A program made the position numbers and the translations under genes. A model generated the notes under the pieces. That model was not told the origin of the DNA. It did no database searches and worked only from the letters and a program-made list of their open reading frames with translations. 64,000 bases of DNA from an uncultured Pseudomonadota bacterium (GTDB taxonomy: Bacteria > Pseudomonadota > Gammaproteobacteria > Burkholderiales > Rhodocyclaceae). Positions 29,367 through 39,250 of this stretch are shown here, in pieces (within the stretch, counting starts at the first letter, position 1; every line of letters starts with the position of its first letter). Location: assembly GCA_903951825.1 (NCBI GenBank), contig CAJBDJ010000045.1, positions 1 to 64,000 of the forward strand, written 5' to 3'.

Positions 29367-31460
29367 ATGGCGTCTAACGCAAGAACCCTGGGCGGGTTGC
29401 AGGCAATGTTCGGGCGTCTCAGTGCAAGCCAGTTCGCGGCACCGCTCTTGATCCTGACTATTCTGGCGATGATGGTTTTGCCGTTGCCCGCCTTCATTCT
29501 GGATGTGCTTTTTACTTTCAATATTGCGATTTCGGTGCTCGTACTGTTGATTGCGGTTAATACCCAAAAAACTCTCGATTTCTCGGTTTTTCCGACGGTG
29601 CTTCTGGTCACCACGTTATTGCGCCTGTCGCTCAATGTGGCCTCAACTCGTGTTGTGATGCTCGAGGGGCACACCGGCCCGGATGCCGCAGGCAAGGTGA
29701 TCGAAGCCTTCGGACATTTCATGGTCGGCGGCAACTTTGCGGTAGGCATCATGGTTTTTTTGATTTTGGTGGTTATCAACTTTGTCGTTATTACCAAAGG
29801 CGCGGGGCGCGTCGCCGAGGTTTCAGCCCGCTTCGCCCTCGATGCCATGCCGGGCAAGCAAATGGCGATTGACGCTGACCTCAATGCCGGATTGATTGGC
29901 GAAGAGGATGCGCGCAAGCGTCGTCTGGATATCTCGCGCGAATCCGAGTTCTACGGCTCAATGGATGGCGCTTCCAAATTCGTGCGTGGCGACGCTATCG
30001 CCGGCATCGTAATTATGCTGATCAACCTGATTGGCGGTTTGATTGTCGGGGTTGTCCAGCACAACATGGAATTTTCCATGGCCGCCAAGAATTACACTTT
30101 GCTGACCATTGGCGATGGCCTGGTTGCCCAGATTCCCGGGCTGATCATCTCGATTGCCGCCGGCATGGTCGTGACGCGAGTTTCTGACGATCGCGACATT
30201 GGCCAACAGGCTGTCAGCCAGATGTTCCGCAACCCGACCGCGCTGGCGGTCACTGCCGGAATTATTGGTCTTCTCGGGGTGATTCCGGGGATGCCCAATA
30301 TGGTGTTTCTGATGCTGGCTGGCGGCTTGGCTTATGCGGCCAGAAGAATGACTCAGGCTGAAAGGAAACAGCTTTCTTCGGCGGTAACGGTTGTGCCATT
30401 GCCGATCCAGGAGGCACAGGAAGCTAGCTGGAACGATGTCGCGCCGCTTGACGTTCTGGGTCTGGAGGTAGGCTACCGGCTGATTCCGCTGGTTGATAAG
30501 TCGCAAGACGGCGAATTGCTGCGCCGGATACGCGGCCTTCGCAAAAAATTTGCTCAGGAAGTGGGCTTCCTCGTCTCGCCAGTTCACATTCGAGACAACT
30601 TGGAACTCAAGCCGAATGTTTACAGGATTTTGCTCAAGGGTGTTGAGCTTGGTCATGGCGAAGCTTTTCTTGGTCAGTATCTGGCGATCAACCCAGGGCG
30701 CGTTGCCGGTACGGTCAACGGAGCCGCAACCAAAGACCCGGCTTTCGGCTTGCCAGCGACCTGGATCGATGCCGGGCAGCGTGAGCAGGCACAGGCTTAT
30801 GGCTATACCGTCGTCGACGCCTCGACGGTGGTGGCAACCCACCTCAACCACCTGATTTTGACACACGCTGCCGAATTGCTCGGGCGTCAGGAAGTACAGC
30901 AACTCATCGACCACTTGGCGAAAGAAATGCCCAAACTGATCGAAGATCTTGTGCCAAAAATTGTCCCTGTCGGTACCTTGCAGAAAATTCTCCAGAATAT
31001 GCTGGATGAAGGCGTCCACATTCGTGACATGCGGACGATTATCGAAACGCTCGCCGAGCACGCGATGCGCACCCAAAATGTGGACGAGTTGACGGTTCAG
31101 GTTCGTAATGCGCTGGGAAGAGCCATCGTCCAGCAGATTTTCCCCGGGAGTGAGGACATTCAGGTCATGTCGCTCGATCCGACGCTTGAGCGTCTGCTTT
31201 CGCAAGCCGTTGCGGGTGGCTCGGAAAACACCAGTTTTGAACCGGGGCTTGCCGATACGCTGGTTCGCGAAACGGCCAATGCTGCTGCCCGCCAGGAGAG
31301 CCTTGGTTTGCCTGCAGTTCTGCTCGTCCCTGCCAGTCTGCGTTTGTTGCTATCGCGTTTTTTACGTCGCAGCATCCCTCAATTGAAGGTGTTGGCGCAT
31401 AACGAAATTCCGGAAAACAGAATTATCAAGATGACTTCGATCATCGGAGGCAAGACATGA
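29367..31460 (+). CDS. flhA: Flagellar export protein FlhA
   Basis: Full-length FlhA; RVAEVSARFALDAMPGKQMAIDADLNAGLI. Confidence 0.97.
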   Translation: MASNARTLGGLQAMFGRLSASQFAAPLLILTILAMMVLPLPAFILDVLFTFNIAISVLVLLIAVNTQKTLDFSVFPTVLLVTTLLRLSLNVASTRVVMLEGHTGPDAAGKVIEAFGHFMVGGNFAVGIMVFLILVVINFVVITKGAGRVAEVSARFALDAMPGKQMAIDADLNAGLIGEEDARKRRLDISRESEFYGSMDGASKFVRGDAIAGIVIMLINLIGGLIVGVVQHNMEFSMAAKNYTLLTIGDGLVAQIPGLIISIAAGMVVTRVSDDRDIGQQAVSQMFRNPTALAVTAGIIGLLGVIPGMPNMVFLMLAGGLAYAARRMTQAERKQLSSAVTVVPLPIQEAQEASWNDVAPLDVLGLEVGYRLIPLVDKSQDGELLRRIRGLRKKFAQEVGFLVSPVHIRDNLELKPNVYRILLKGVELGHGEAFLGQYLAINPGRVAGTVNGAATKDPAFGLPATWIDAGQREQAQAYGYTVVDASTVVATHLNHLILTHAAELLGRQEVQQLIDHLAKEMPKLIEDLVPKIVPVGTLQKILQNMLDEGVHIRDMRTIIETLAEHAMRTQNVDELTVQVRNALGRAIVQQIFPGSEDIQVMSLDPTLERLLSQAVAGGSENTSFEPGLADTLVRETANAAARQESLGLPAVLLVPASLRLLLSRFLRRSIPQLKVLAHNEIPENRIIKMTSIIGGKT

Positions 31461-32944
31461 ACGTCAGAAAATTTATCGCGGTCACTGCACGCGACGCCTT
31501 GCGTAAAGTTAAGGAGACGCTGGGAAATGATGCAATCATTCTTTCCAATCGCGGAATCCCGGGGGGCGTCGAGATCATGGCGGTTGCCGCACGCGATATG
31601 GCGATGATCGTTCCGACCCGGGTTGCCGAGACACCGCCGGCAGGTGGGCGATTGCCACCAAGGCCGGAGGCCGATGAAGATTATCGGGTCTCGCTGAGCA
31701 GTGCTCGCGCCGGGGTGCAACGACCCTCAGCAAGTTCTGCGGCTGCTCCGGCACTGACGCTCAATCGTTCGCAGATCGCAAGTGCGGCGCCGTTGCGTCA
31801 CCCAGGTCTGTTGCAGGCGGAGATGTCCCCCAACGATAGTGCCTCACGTGTTCTCGACACCCGACAGCCAAAAGCGTCCCCTTCCTTGGCAACTGAGTTG
31901 CCGCGGCGCACCGCTAGCCCAGGCAAGCAGACAGCTTCGCCTGGGGTGGCGCCTCCGATGCCAGCGGCGCCGGTTCAGCGTCAACAGGCGGAGATCGTCC
32001 CTGTCGAGGTAATGGACGAGATTCGTTCGCTGCGCAAAATGGTCGAACAGCACCTGGCCGGCTTCGCCTGGGGTGAAAGCGCCCGCTCGCAACCGGTTAA
32101 AACCGAAATCATGCGCCAGATGCTTGATAGCGGGTTTTCACCGCAGTTCTCACGTGATCTTCTTGCCGATTTGCCACACGAATTCAATCAATTGCAAGCC
32201 ATGGCCTGGGTCAAGGGGGCGGCTGATCGCTCGCTGATGACGATCAGCAGTGAAGGGGATATTGTCGATCGTGGCGGCGTATATGCGCTCGTCGGCCCGA
32301 CCGGGGTGGGTAAAACGACCACCACGGCAAAGTTGGCGGCACGTTGCGTGCTGCGTCACGGGCCGAGCAAGGTGGCATTGGTTACAACAGACGGTTACCG
32401 GATCGGCGCCCATGAACAATTGCGCATTTACGGCCGCATCCTCGGGGTCTCGGTGCACCTCGTCAAAGACGCGGTTGAGTTGCGCCAGACCCTGCGTGAA
32501 TTGCAAAACAAACACATGGTGCTGGTTGACACGATGGGGATGAGCCAAAAGGACAAACTGGTTCCGGAACTTACCGATATGCTTGCCGGCTGTGACGTCC
32601 AGCGCTTGCTGCTGCTCTCGTCAACGTCGCGTGGCGACACCCTGGACGATGTGGTGCATGCTTATCAGGGAGGCCATTTGGCTGGCTGCATTCTGACCAA
32701 GATTGACGAGGCGGCCAGCCTGGCAACGCCGCTTGACGTCATCATGCGTCACGGCCTTACGCTGCATTACGTTTCGAACGGCCAGCGCGTTCCGGAAGAT
32801 CTGCACCTGCCCAATCGCGCTTATTTGTTGCACCGCGCCTTCAAGGAGGCGCCGGAAGACTCCGCCCATACTTACGATGGTGTTGAGCCGGCGTTGATGA
32901 TGGCGAATGCCGGCACGATGGCGACGGGAGCGCGCCGTGGCTGA
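31457..32944 (+). CDS. flhF: Flagellar SRP-like GTPase FlhF
   Basis: SRP GTPase GPTGVGKTTTTAKLAAR, TTDGYRIGAHEQL, KIDEAASL. Confidence 0.95.
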   Translation: MNVRKFIAVTARDALRKVKETLGNDAIILSNRGIPGGVEIMAVAARDMAMIVPTRVAETPPAGGRLPPRPEADEDYRVSLSSARAGVQRPSASSAAAPALTLNRSQIASAAPLRHPGLLQAEMSPNDSASRVLDTRQPKASPSLATELPRRTASPGKQTASPGVAPPMPAAPVQRQQAEIVPVEVMDEIRSLRKMVEQHLAGFAWGESARSQPVKTEIMRQMLDSGFSPQFSRDLLADLPHEFNQLQAMAWVKGAADRSLMTISSEGDIVDRGGVYALVGPTGVGKTTTTAKLAARCVLRHGPSKVALVTTDGYRIGAHEQLRIYGRILGVSVHLVKDAVELRQTLRELQNKHMVLVDTMGMSQKDKLVPELTDMLAGCDVQRLLLLSSTSRGDTLDDVVHAYQGGHLAGCILTKIDEAASLATPLDVIMRHGLTLHYVSNGQRVPEDLHLPNRAYLLHRAFKEAPEDSAHTYDGVEPALMMANAGTMATGARRG

Positions 32945-33824
32945 TTTCCGGATTGATCAGGCCGCTGGGTTGCGGCGTCTGCTCGGCGGCAGTCAATTGC
33001 AGGTGGTTACCTTCGTGGCGGGGTGTGAGGGGGTTGGGCGTAGCGTGGCTGTGGCTAATTTGGGTGTTGCTTTGGCTCGACAGGGGAAAGAAGTACTGAT
33101 CATCGACGAAAACACCTCACGCGATGATATTGCCGCCGCTTTTGGGTTAATCGCAAAACATGATTTATTAAATGTTGTTTTGCGTGAATTACCTCTGACA
33201 CAAGCCATGTTGCAACCCATGACTGGCTTGCGCCTGTTGTCGGCCGCCCGTGCAGTCAAAAAACTCGATCGCTTGTCGCTGGCGCAGCAGCAAACATTGT
33301 TTGATGCCATGTCGTCGCTGGAGCGTCCTCTGGATGTCATTTTGGTCGATGCCAGCATTTCCCACCCGCAAGGGTTTTCGCCATTTGGTCTTGCGTCACA
33401 AGAGGCCGTCGTGGTTCTTTCCGGAAGCAGCGCCTCGATTACCGAAGCCTATACACTCATCAAGAAAGTCAGTCACGCATTCTCACGCAAGCATTTCCGG
33501 ATTCTCGTGAACAAGGTGCGCAGTACGCCCGATGCCCGTTCAATTTACGAAAATATCGCGCAGGTTACCGCCCAGCGCGGGATTGCAAAACTGGATTACG
33601 CCGGCGCGATTCCCCTCGACGAGTCGTTGCGTCAAGCCAGTCAGTTATGCCGTCCGGTATTGATTCAGGCGCCCGACTCGCCGGCAGCCAATGCCTTTCG
33701 CGAGATCGCCGCAGATTTGCTTTATTGGCAACGTGGTGACACTGAAAACGGTGGCGTCGAGCATTTCCTGCAGCAACTGCTACACTTGAGCCAACGCATA
33801 ACTCACAGCGCACTAAGAGCCTGA
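32937..33824 (+). CDS. flhG: FlhG/FleN MinD-like flagellar number regulator (degenerate P-loop)
   Basis: Directly after flhF; GCEGVGRSVAVANLGVALARQGKEVLIID; GTG start. Confidence 0.85.
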   Translation: MADFRIDQAAGLRRLLGGSQLQVVTFVAGCEGVGRSVAVANLGVALARQGKEVLIIDENTSRDDIAAAFGLIAKHDLLNVVLRELPLTQAMLQPMTGLRLLSAARAVKKLDRLSLAQQQTLFDAMSSLERPLDVILVDASISHPQGFSPFGLASQEAVVVLSGSSASITEAYTLIKKVSHAFSRKHFRILVNKVRSTPDARSIYENIAQVTAQRGIAKLDYAGAIPLDESLRQASQLCRPVLIQAPDSPAANAFREIAADLLYWQRGDTENGGVEHFLQQLLHLSQRITHSALRA

Positions 33825-34573
33825 TGTACACCGCCGCCGGGCAGCCCGATAGGGAGCAGTTGGTTCAGCGTTTTGCTCCGCTGGTGAAGCGTATCGCCCA
33901 TCATTTGCTGGCCAGGCTGCCAGCCAACGTGCAATTCGACGATTTGATGCAGAACGGGATGCTTGGTTTGCTCGATGCCCTGGATCGTTTTCAGGAAGGG
34001 TTTGGCGCCCAGTTCGAGACCTACGCGACCCAGCGCATACGGGGTGCCATGCTCGATGGCTTGCGTGAAAATGATTGGTTGCCTCGTCAGTTGCGCCGGG
34101 AGTTGCGGCGTATTGAAGGCATGATCAGCAAGCTCGAGCACGAACACGGCCGAGCTCCTTCGGAGGCCGAGCTGGCAGAAGCGCTTGCGATGCCACTCGC
34201 CGACTACCAAAAAACATTGCAGGATGCGCGCGGCCATCAGATTCTCTATCTTGAGGATTTTTCCGGCGATGAGGGGGAGGATTTCCTTGAGCGGCACTTC
34301 ACCGACAATGATGCCGACCCGCTTAACTTGCTTGAAGACAAGCGTCTGAAACAGGCTTTGGTAGGAGGGATTGATCGTCTGCCGGAACGCGAAAAGCTGC
34401 TCATGGCACTGTATTACGAGAAGGAACTGAATTTGCGTGAAATTGGCGAAGTCATCGGTGTGACCGAGTCGCGTGTCTGTCAGTTGCATAGTCAGGCAAT
34501 TGCCCGCTTGCGGAGTCAGGTGACGGTCGGTGCTACTGAATTGAAAAAGCGCAAGGAGAAGTCGCTTGGATAA
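33824..34573 (+). CDS. fliA: Flagellar sigma factor FliA (sigma28)
   Basis: FDDLMQNGMLGLLDALDRF, region 4 LREIGEVIGVTESRVCQLHSQAIARL. Confidence 0.96.
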   Translation: MYTAAGQPDREQLVQRFAPLVKRIAHHLLARLPANVQFDDLMQNGMLGLLDALDRFQEGFGAQFETYATQRIRGAMLDGLRENDWLPRQLRRELRRIEGMISKLEHEHGRAPSEAELAEALAMPLADYQKTLQDARGHQILYLEDFSGDEGEDFLERHFTDNDADPLNLLEDKRLKQALVGGIDRLPEREKLLMALYYEKELNLREIGEVIGVTESRVCQLHSQAIARLRSQVTVGATELKKRKEKSLG

Positions 34574-35306
34574 AATCAGCATTGCCGGACTGCTGATTGG
34601 TGCGCTTGCTATTTTTGGCGGGCAATTGCTCGAAGGCGGGCATCTTGGCTCCTTGGTTCAGCCGACAGCGCTGCTGATTGTCGTGGGCGGTACGCTCGGC
34701 GCCGTGCTAGTGCAAAGCCCGTTTCACTTGTTCAGGCGGGGCATTCAGATGGCCAAATGGATCTGGGTTCCACCGGTTTTTGAGCAGCGTGCTCTCGTCG
34801 ATCAGATTATGGCTTGGAGTCAGTTGTCGCGGCGCGAGGGCTTGCTCTCGTTGGAGAACCAGATTCCCCTGGTCAGCGATTTGTTCACCCGGAAGGGTCT
34901 GCAACTGCTGGTCGATGGCGCCGATCCTGAGCGGATACGTGAACTGCTTGATGTCGAAATCACGACCTTTGAAGAGGAGTGGAGGCAATCGGCCAAGGTT
35001 TGGGAAGCTGCCGGTGGTTACTCTCCGACTATGGGTATCCTGGGAGCGGTGATGGGATTGATTCACGTAATGGAAAATCTCTCTGATCCCACCAGATTGG
35101 GTGCGGGAATCGCGGTTGCTTTCGTGGCGACGATTTATGGTGTTGGCCTGGCCAACCTGATCTATTTGCCGATCGCCGGCAAATTGAAGTACTACATTTC
35201 ACGTTTGGTTCGTTCGCGTGAGATGTTGGTTGATGGCTTGATTGGCATTGCTGTTGGCGACAATCCGCGCATTATTGAAAGCCGTCTGCGGGGCTATTTG
35301 TTGTAA
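34566..35306 (+). CDS. motC: Flagellar motor protein MotC (MotA-like)
   Basis: MotA/PomA-type 4-TM protein downstream of fliA; TTG start. Confidence 0.9.
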   Translation: MDKISIAGLLIGALAIFGGQLLEGGHLGSLVQPTALLIVVGGTLGAVLVQSPFHLFRRGIQMAKWIWVPPVFEQRALVDQIMAWSQLSRREGLLSLENQIPLVSDLFTRKGLQLLVDGADPERIRELLDVEITTFEEEWRQSAKVWEAAGGYSPTMGILGAVMGLIHVMENLSDPTRLGAGIAVAFVATIYGVGLANLIYLPIAGKLKYYISRLVRSREMLVDGLIGIAVGDNPRIIESRLRGYLL

Positions 35307-36109
35307 TGGCTCGTAAACGCCACGCCGAAGAGCAGGAAAATCATGATCGTTGGCTGGTCTCCTACGCTGACTTCATCACCCTCCTTTTTGCTTTTTTTGT
35401 GGTCATGTACGCGGTTTCTTCAGTGAATGAAGGAAAGTATAAAGTGCTCTCCAATTCGCTGACCAATGCCTTCAAGAATACCACCGGGCAGCCTGGAGGG
35501 CAGCCGATTACCGCAGTGCAAAGTGGCTCGCCGATAGCGGCGCGTCCGGTTGTCAAGATGGACAAGGCGCCCGAGACGCGCAGAGCCGAAGAAAAGAAAA
35601 AAGAGCAGCGCTCCCAAATGAAACGGGTTGCCAGCAACATCATGGATGCCTTGCAGCCTCTGGTGGCGCAAGGCAAGGTGCGCCTTCTCGAAACCAGCCG
35701 CGGCGTCACGATAGAAATCAACGACAGCATTCTTTTTCCGCCGGGGACCGCTGTTTTGCAGTCGGCTTCAAGCAGTGCGATGGGGGCGATAGCTCAGGTG
35801 CTCGCTGATACCGATTTCCCGATTACGATTGAGGGGCATACCGACAATGTTCCAATCGCCACCACGCAATTTCCCTCCAATTGGGAGCTGTCAGCGATGC
35901 GGGCAACAACTGTTTTGCGTCTGTTCAATGCCAGCGGCGTTGGCGCTGAGCGCTTGACAGCGATTGGCTACGGCGAAACGCGACCGGTGGAGACGAATAC
36001 AAGCATCGAGGGTCGGGCGCGCAATCGGCGAGTCAGCATTCTGATCGATTCAAACCGTCCGGAAGAGCCGACAGAACTGGCCGGTGCTAAGAGTGATCTT
36101 GGGCGCTGA
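35306..36109 (+). CDS. motD: Flagellar motor protein MotD (MotB-like)
   Basis: WLVSYADFITLLFAFFVVMYAVSS plus OmpA-like domain. Confidence 0.92.
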   Translation: MARKRHAEEQENHDRWLVSYADFITLLFAFFVVMYAVSSVNEGKYKVLSNSLTNAFKNTTGQPGGQPITAVQSGSPIAARPVVKMDKAPETRRAEEKKKEQRSQMKRVASNIMDALQPLVAQGKVRLLETSRGVTIEINDSILFPPGTAVLQSASSSAMGAIAQVLADTDFPITIEGHTDNVPIATTQFPSNWELSAMRATTVLRLFNASGVGAERLTAIGYGETRPVETNTSIEGRARNRRVSILIDSNRPEEPTELAGAKSDLGR

Positions 36110-36117
36110 AGTGGTTT

Positions 36118-36582
36118 TTATGCCGAATCGACAATGCGGCTGCCGCTAGCCGCTGCCGCTTGGCCGTTGCTGCCATAAAGCGAGTGTTCTTGGTGCTGCC
36201 GGGTTAATACGGCTATCGCATCCGCTGTTTGCTTCAGGTGCAGGTTAATCAGCGTGCCATTCAACTCATGCAGTGTCTTGGCTTCTTTTGCCAAATCGAT
36301 AAGCACTACCCACAACGCGGCGGATTGCTTTTCATCAGGATGCTGCGTGAGCCAGGTGCTCATGTCGCCAAGATTGGCGGTGGCTGTATTCAGGTCGGTC
36401 AGTCGTGAGCGTTCTGTCCCGACGGCGTTCAGTTGCTCGATCAGCGCCTGCTTGTCCCGGTTGATCTCGCTCAGCGCTGCCGCTTGGGCTAGCTTGAGCG
36501 CATTCTGCTCATTTTTCAAAAGCAGAATAAAGCGTGAAACCAGATCGGTTTCACGCGACAGGACTTCAGCCAGAGGGCTCAT
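36118..36582 (-). CDS. flgN: Flagellar export chaperone FlgN
   Basis: Position next to flgM; helical FlgN-like sequence. Confidence 0.85.
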   Translation of the reverse strand: MSPLAEVLSRETDLVSRFILLLKNEQNALKLAQAAALSEINRDKQALIEQLNAVGTERSRLTDLNTATANLGDMSTWLTQHPDEKQSAALWVVLIDLAKEAKTLHELNGTLINLHLKQTADAIAVLTRQHQEHSLYGSNGQAAAASGSRIVDSA

Positions 36583-36863
36583 CAGGCCTGGCGCTGGCTG
36601 CTGATCAGATGGCGTGCCGTTTCAATCAGGCTGTCGGCGATCGCCTCGGGATTGATCTTGAAGCGGCCTTCAGAAATGGCTGCTTTGATTTCCTCAATAC
36701 GTGCCGAATCGATGGGAGCTTTCCCGTCTCCCTTCAAGGCGGCAACGGCGGCACTGAGATTGACAGATTCTGTACTTGCCGCCGGCGTTGAATTGGCACG
36801 CGGTGGTGCGGTGCGGTTGGCTACCGATGCCGGATTCGGCTTGAAGGGGCTATCGATTTTCAT
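36582..36863 (-). CDS. flgM: Anti-sigma28 factor FlgM
   Basis: N-terminal MKIDSPFKPNP, C-terminal helix VNLSAAVAALKG...ARIEEIKAAISEGRFKINPEAIADSLI. Confidence 0.93.
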   Translation of the reverse strand: MKIDSPFKPNPASVANRTAPPRANSTPAASTESVNLSAAVAALKGDGKAPIDSARIEEIKAAISEGRFKINPEAIADSLIETARHLISSQRQA

Positions 36864-36898
36864 GATTGGGCTTTCAATTCTTTTCTAACGTATTCGGG

Positions 36899-36925
36899 AT
36901 TACGACCATTTTAGACAGAACTTGA
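36899..36925 (-). promoter_or_regulatory. Candidate sigma28-type promoter for flgMN (TCAAGTT-N12-GTCGTAAT)
   Basis: Good -35 match, partial -10 match, in the flgA-flgM gap. Confidence 0.4.
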
Positions 36926-36927
36926 GC

Positions 36928-37605
36928 TCATGACGAAATTTCTACGCTTCCATCAGAGCGTGCCTTGCCGCTGACGGTTTGCCCTGACGTTATGCGTACT
37001 CGAACCAATTCACCGGCGCTGGCGCTATTCAGTGCTTCGCCTTCGCTACTCACTGTAAAGCCGGCTCCGCTGAACACAACTTTGACGGTTTGTCCTTGCT
37101 TGATCAATAGCGTCGCGCTCAGTTGATCGGCGCGCAGCGGTTGCCCTGCCGCGACTGAATTACGCAGGGTTTTGCCAATCGCCGCTGCTGGGTCACCGAT
37201 GGCGCCCGCGGGAAGCGCCGAAAGATCCCCGCTGAGTCTCACGAGGTCGCTTGATTGAATGATCTGGCCGGCAATTAGTGCACGGCTGCTCGTCACATAA
37301 TTGCCGCTGACGGCAATTTGCGCCGGCACGAGTACCGTCCATGCCTTGGGTGACAGGCAGCGAACGCCAACCAGGGTTTTGCCGATTAACCGGCTGCCTT
37401 GGGGGGAAAAAGCTTCGAGCGCCGAGCAGGCGGGAAGTCGGCTCCCATCGAAGCGACCCATGGTGATTGTCACGCTGCCGGGGAGTGTCTTTGTCTGCTC
37501 TCTGAGGTGTTGCTCGGCGGTATCCAGAACAATTGCTGCATCAGCCGGGAAAGCAGGGCTGCTGAGAAATGTCAGGATTAACAGGAAAAGGCGGCAAAAA
37601 AACAT
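36928..37605 (-). CDS. flgA: Flagellar P-ring assembly chaperone FlgA
   Basis: SAF-like C-terminus; QGQTVKVVFSGAGFTVSSEGEALN. Confidence 0.92.
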   Translation of the reverse strand: MFFCRLFLLILTFLSSPAFPADAAIVLDTAEQHLREQTKTLPGSVTITMGRFDGSRLPACSALEAFSPQGSRLIGKTLVGVRCLSPKAWTVLVPAQIAVSGNYVTSSRALIAGQIIQSSDLVRLSGDLSALPAGAIGDPAAAIGKTLRNSVAAGQPLRADQLSATLLIKQGQTVKVVFSGAGFTVSSEGEALNSASAGELVRVRITSGQTVSGKARSDGSVEISS

Positions 37606-37650
37606 GACCGTATTTTGCCGGATAAAGACATCTCCTCATACAAGGATAGG

Positions 37651-37668
37651 TGGCACAAAGCGTGCTTT
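37651..37668 (+). promoter_or_regulatory. Sigma54-type promoter upstream of flgB (TGGCACAAAGCGTGCTTT)
   Basis: GG-N10-GC spacing with TGGCAC -24 box, 30 bp before flgB. Confidence 0.75.
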
Positions 37669-37698
37669 TAAGCAAGTAAAACGTTTCCGGAGAGTTTC

Positions 37699-38103
37699 AT
37701 GGCCAACATTCAACAAAATTTTGCGGTGCTCAGTAAAGCCCTGGATTTGCGCACACAGCGGCATCAGGTGCTGGCCTCGAATATTGCCAATGCCGATACG
37801 CCGGGCTACAAGGCGCGTGATTTCGAGTTCAGGCTAGCCATGCAAAGCGCCATGGGCGGCTCTGCCGCCGGGGAAATGGCGACCACGGCGCGCGGGCACC
37901 AAGCGGGAAACCTCGCCTCGGGGTCTGTCGGAGCCTTGCAGTTTCGCCCGGAAACCCAGTCAGCGGCAGATGGCAATACGGTCGATATGGACGTTGAGCG
38001 GGCGCAAATTGCCGATAACGCGCTGCAATATCAAATCATTACCCAGTTGATCAGCAGCCGATTCCAGGGTTTGCGATCAGCCATGAGCAGCACGCAGAGC
38101 TAA
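37699..38103 (+). CDS. flgB: Flagellar basal-body rod protein FlgB
   Basis: LASNIANADTPGYKARDFEF. Confidence 0.96.
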   Translation: MANIQQNFAVLSKALDLRTQRHQVLASNIANADTPGYKARDFEFRLAMQSAMGGSAAGEMATTARGHQAGNLASGSVGALQFRPETQSAADGNTVDMDVERAQIADNALQYQIITQLISSRFQGLRSAMSSTQS

Positions 38104-38115
38104 GGAGTTGTTCAG

Positions 38116-38529
38116 ATGAGTCTTTTTAATGTCTTTCGGGTCTCTTCCAGTGCGATGACAGCGCAGGCGATGCGCTTGAATGCGGTTGCTTCAAATCTGG
38201 CCAACGCGGACAGCATCACCTCGTCGGATGGAACGCCCTATAAGGCCAAGCAAGTGGTCTTTGAGGCGGTGCCGATTGGTGCCAACGGAGATCTCGCACG
38301 CGGTGTGCGTGTCCGCCAGGTGATTGATGACCCGTCGCCGCCGCGAATGGTGTATGACCCGAAGAATCCGATGGCTGATGAAAAGGGTTATGTCGCTTTT
38401 CCCAACGTCAATGTCGTCGAAGAAATGACCAACATGATTTCAGCCTCGCGTTCGTATCAGACGAATGTCGAGGTGATGAATACGGCCAAGACCATGCTGC
38501 TGCGCACCCTGCAGATTGGTCAGGGCTAA
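38116..38529 (+). CDS. flgC: Flagellar basal-body rod protein FlgC
   Basis: [29 protein letters not shown]. Confidence 0.96.
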   Translation: MSLFNVFRVSSSAMTAQAMRLNAVASNLANADSITSSDGTPYKAKQVVFEAVPIGANGDLARGVRVRQVIDDPSPPRMVYDPKNPMADEKGYVAFPNVNVVEEMTNMISASRSYQTNVEVMNTAKTMLLRTLQIGQG

Positions 38530-38550
38530 TCCCTTTTGATCGGAGAAAAA

Positions 38551-39237
38551 ATGGCAAACGTCGGCGATACCACCTCCTCAACGGCCGCCGCCACATTGGC
38601 GACGCTGGGCGGTAGCAGTAGCACAAGCAAGGCTGCAACGGGTTCGGTCGAAGATCAGCAAAACAAATTCCTGACCTTGTTGATGACCCAGATCAAGAAT
38701 CAGGATCCGCTCAATCCGATGGATAACGCCGCGGTAACGACCCAGCTCGCACAGCTGAATACGGTGAGCGGCATTGAAAAATTGAACGCGACAATGGCTC
38801 AGTTGCTTGCCGGTTACAACGAAGCTCAGGCGATGCAGTCGTCGACCATGATCGGCAGAAATGTCATGGTTGCCGGCAATAACTTGCCGCTGGCCAGTGG
38901 TCAGGCGGTTGGTGGTGCGTTGCTTGAGGCGGCAGCAGACAAGGTGACGGTGACGATCAAGGATAGTACCGGCAAAGTTGTGCAGACTCAGGAGATGGGT
39001 GCGCGAGAGGCCGGCAATTTTTACTTTGGATGGGATGGCAAGGACGCCGCCGGCGCTACGCTCAATGACGGAAGCTACACCTTCGCGGTTGACGCCAGTA
39101 TGGGCGGCAGGAAGGTTGCGGCAGCGGCAATGCAGGTTGGCACGGTTTCTGCTGTTTTGAGGAGTAAAGACGGCTTCCTTCTTGATCTTGGTCCCTTGGG
39201 CGACGTGGCATTCAAGGATGTGCAACAAATTCTCTAA
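38551..39237 (+). CDS. flgD: Hook cap assembly protein FlgD
   Basis: NKFLTLLMTQIKNQDPLNPMDNAAVTTQLAQLNTVSGIEKLN. Confidence 0.96.
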   Translation: MANVGDTTSSTAAATLATLGGSSSTSKAATGSVEDQQNKFLTLLMTQIKNQDPLNPMDNAAVTTQLAQLNTVSGIEKLNATMAQLLAGYNEAQAMQSSTMIGRNVMVAGNNLPLASGQAVGGALLEAAADKVTVTIKDSTGKVVQTQEMGAREAGNFYFGWDGKDAAGATLNDGSYTFAVDASMGGRKVAAAAMQVGTVSAVLRSKDGFLLDLGPLGDVAFKDVQQIL

Positions 39238-39250
39238 GTGAGGTAAAAAA

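Noticed and set aside
29958-31205. 415-aa antisense ORF opposite flhA
   Set aside because: Lies entirely within the well-supported flhA frame; its composition follows from the codon bias of the sense gene.
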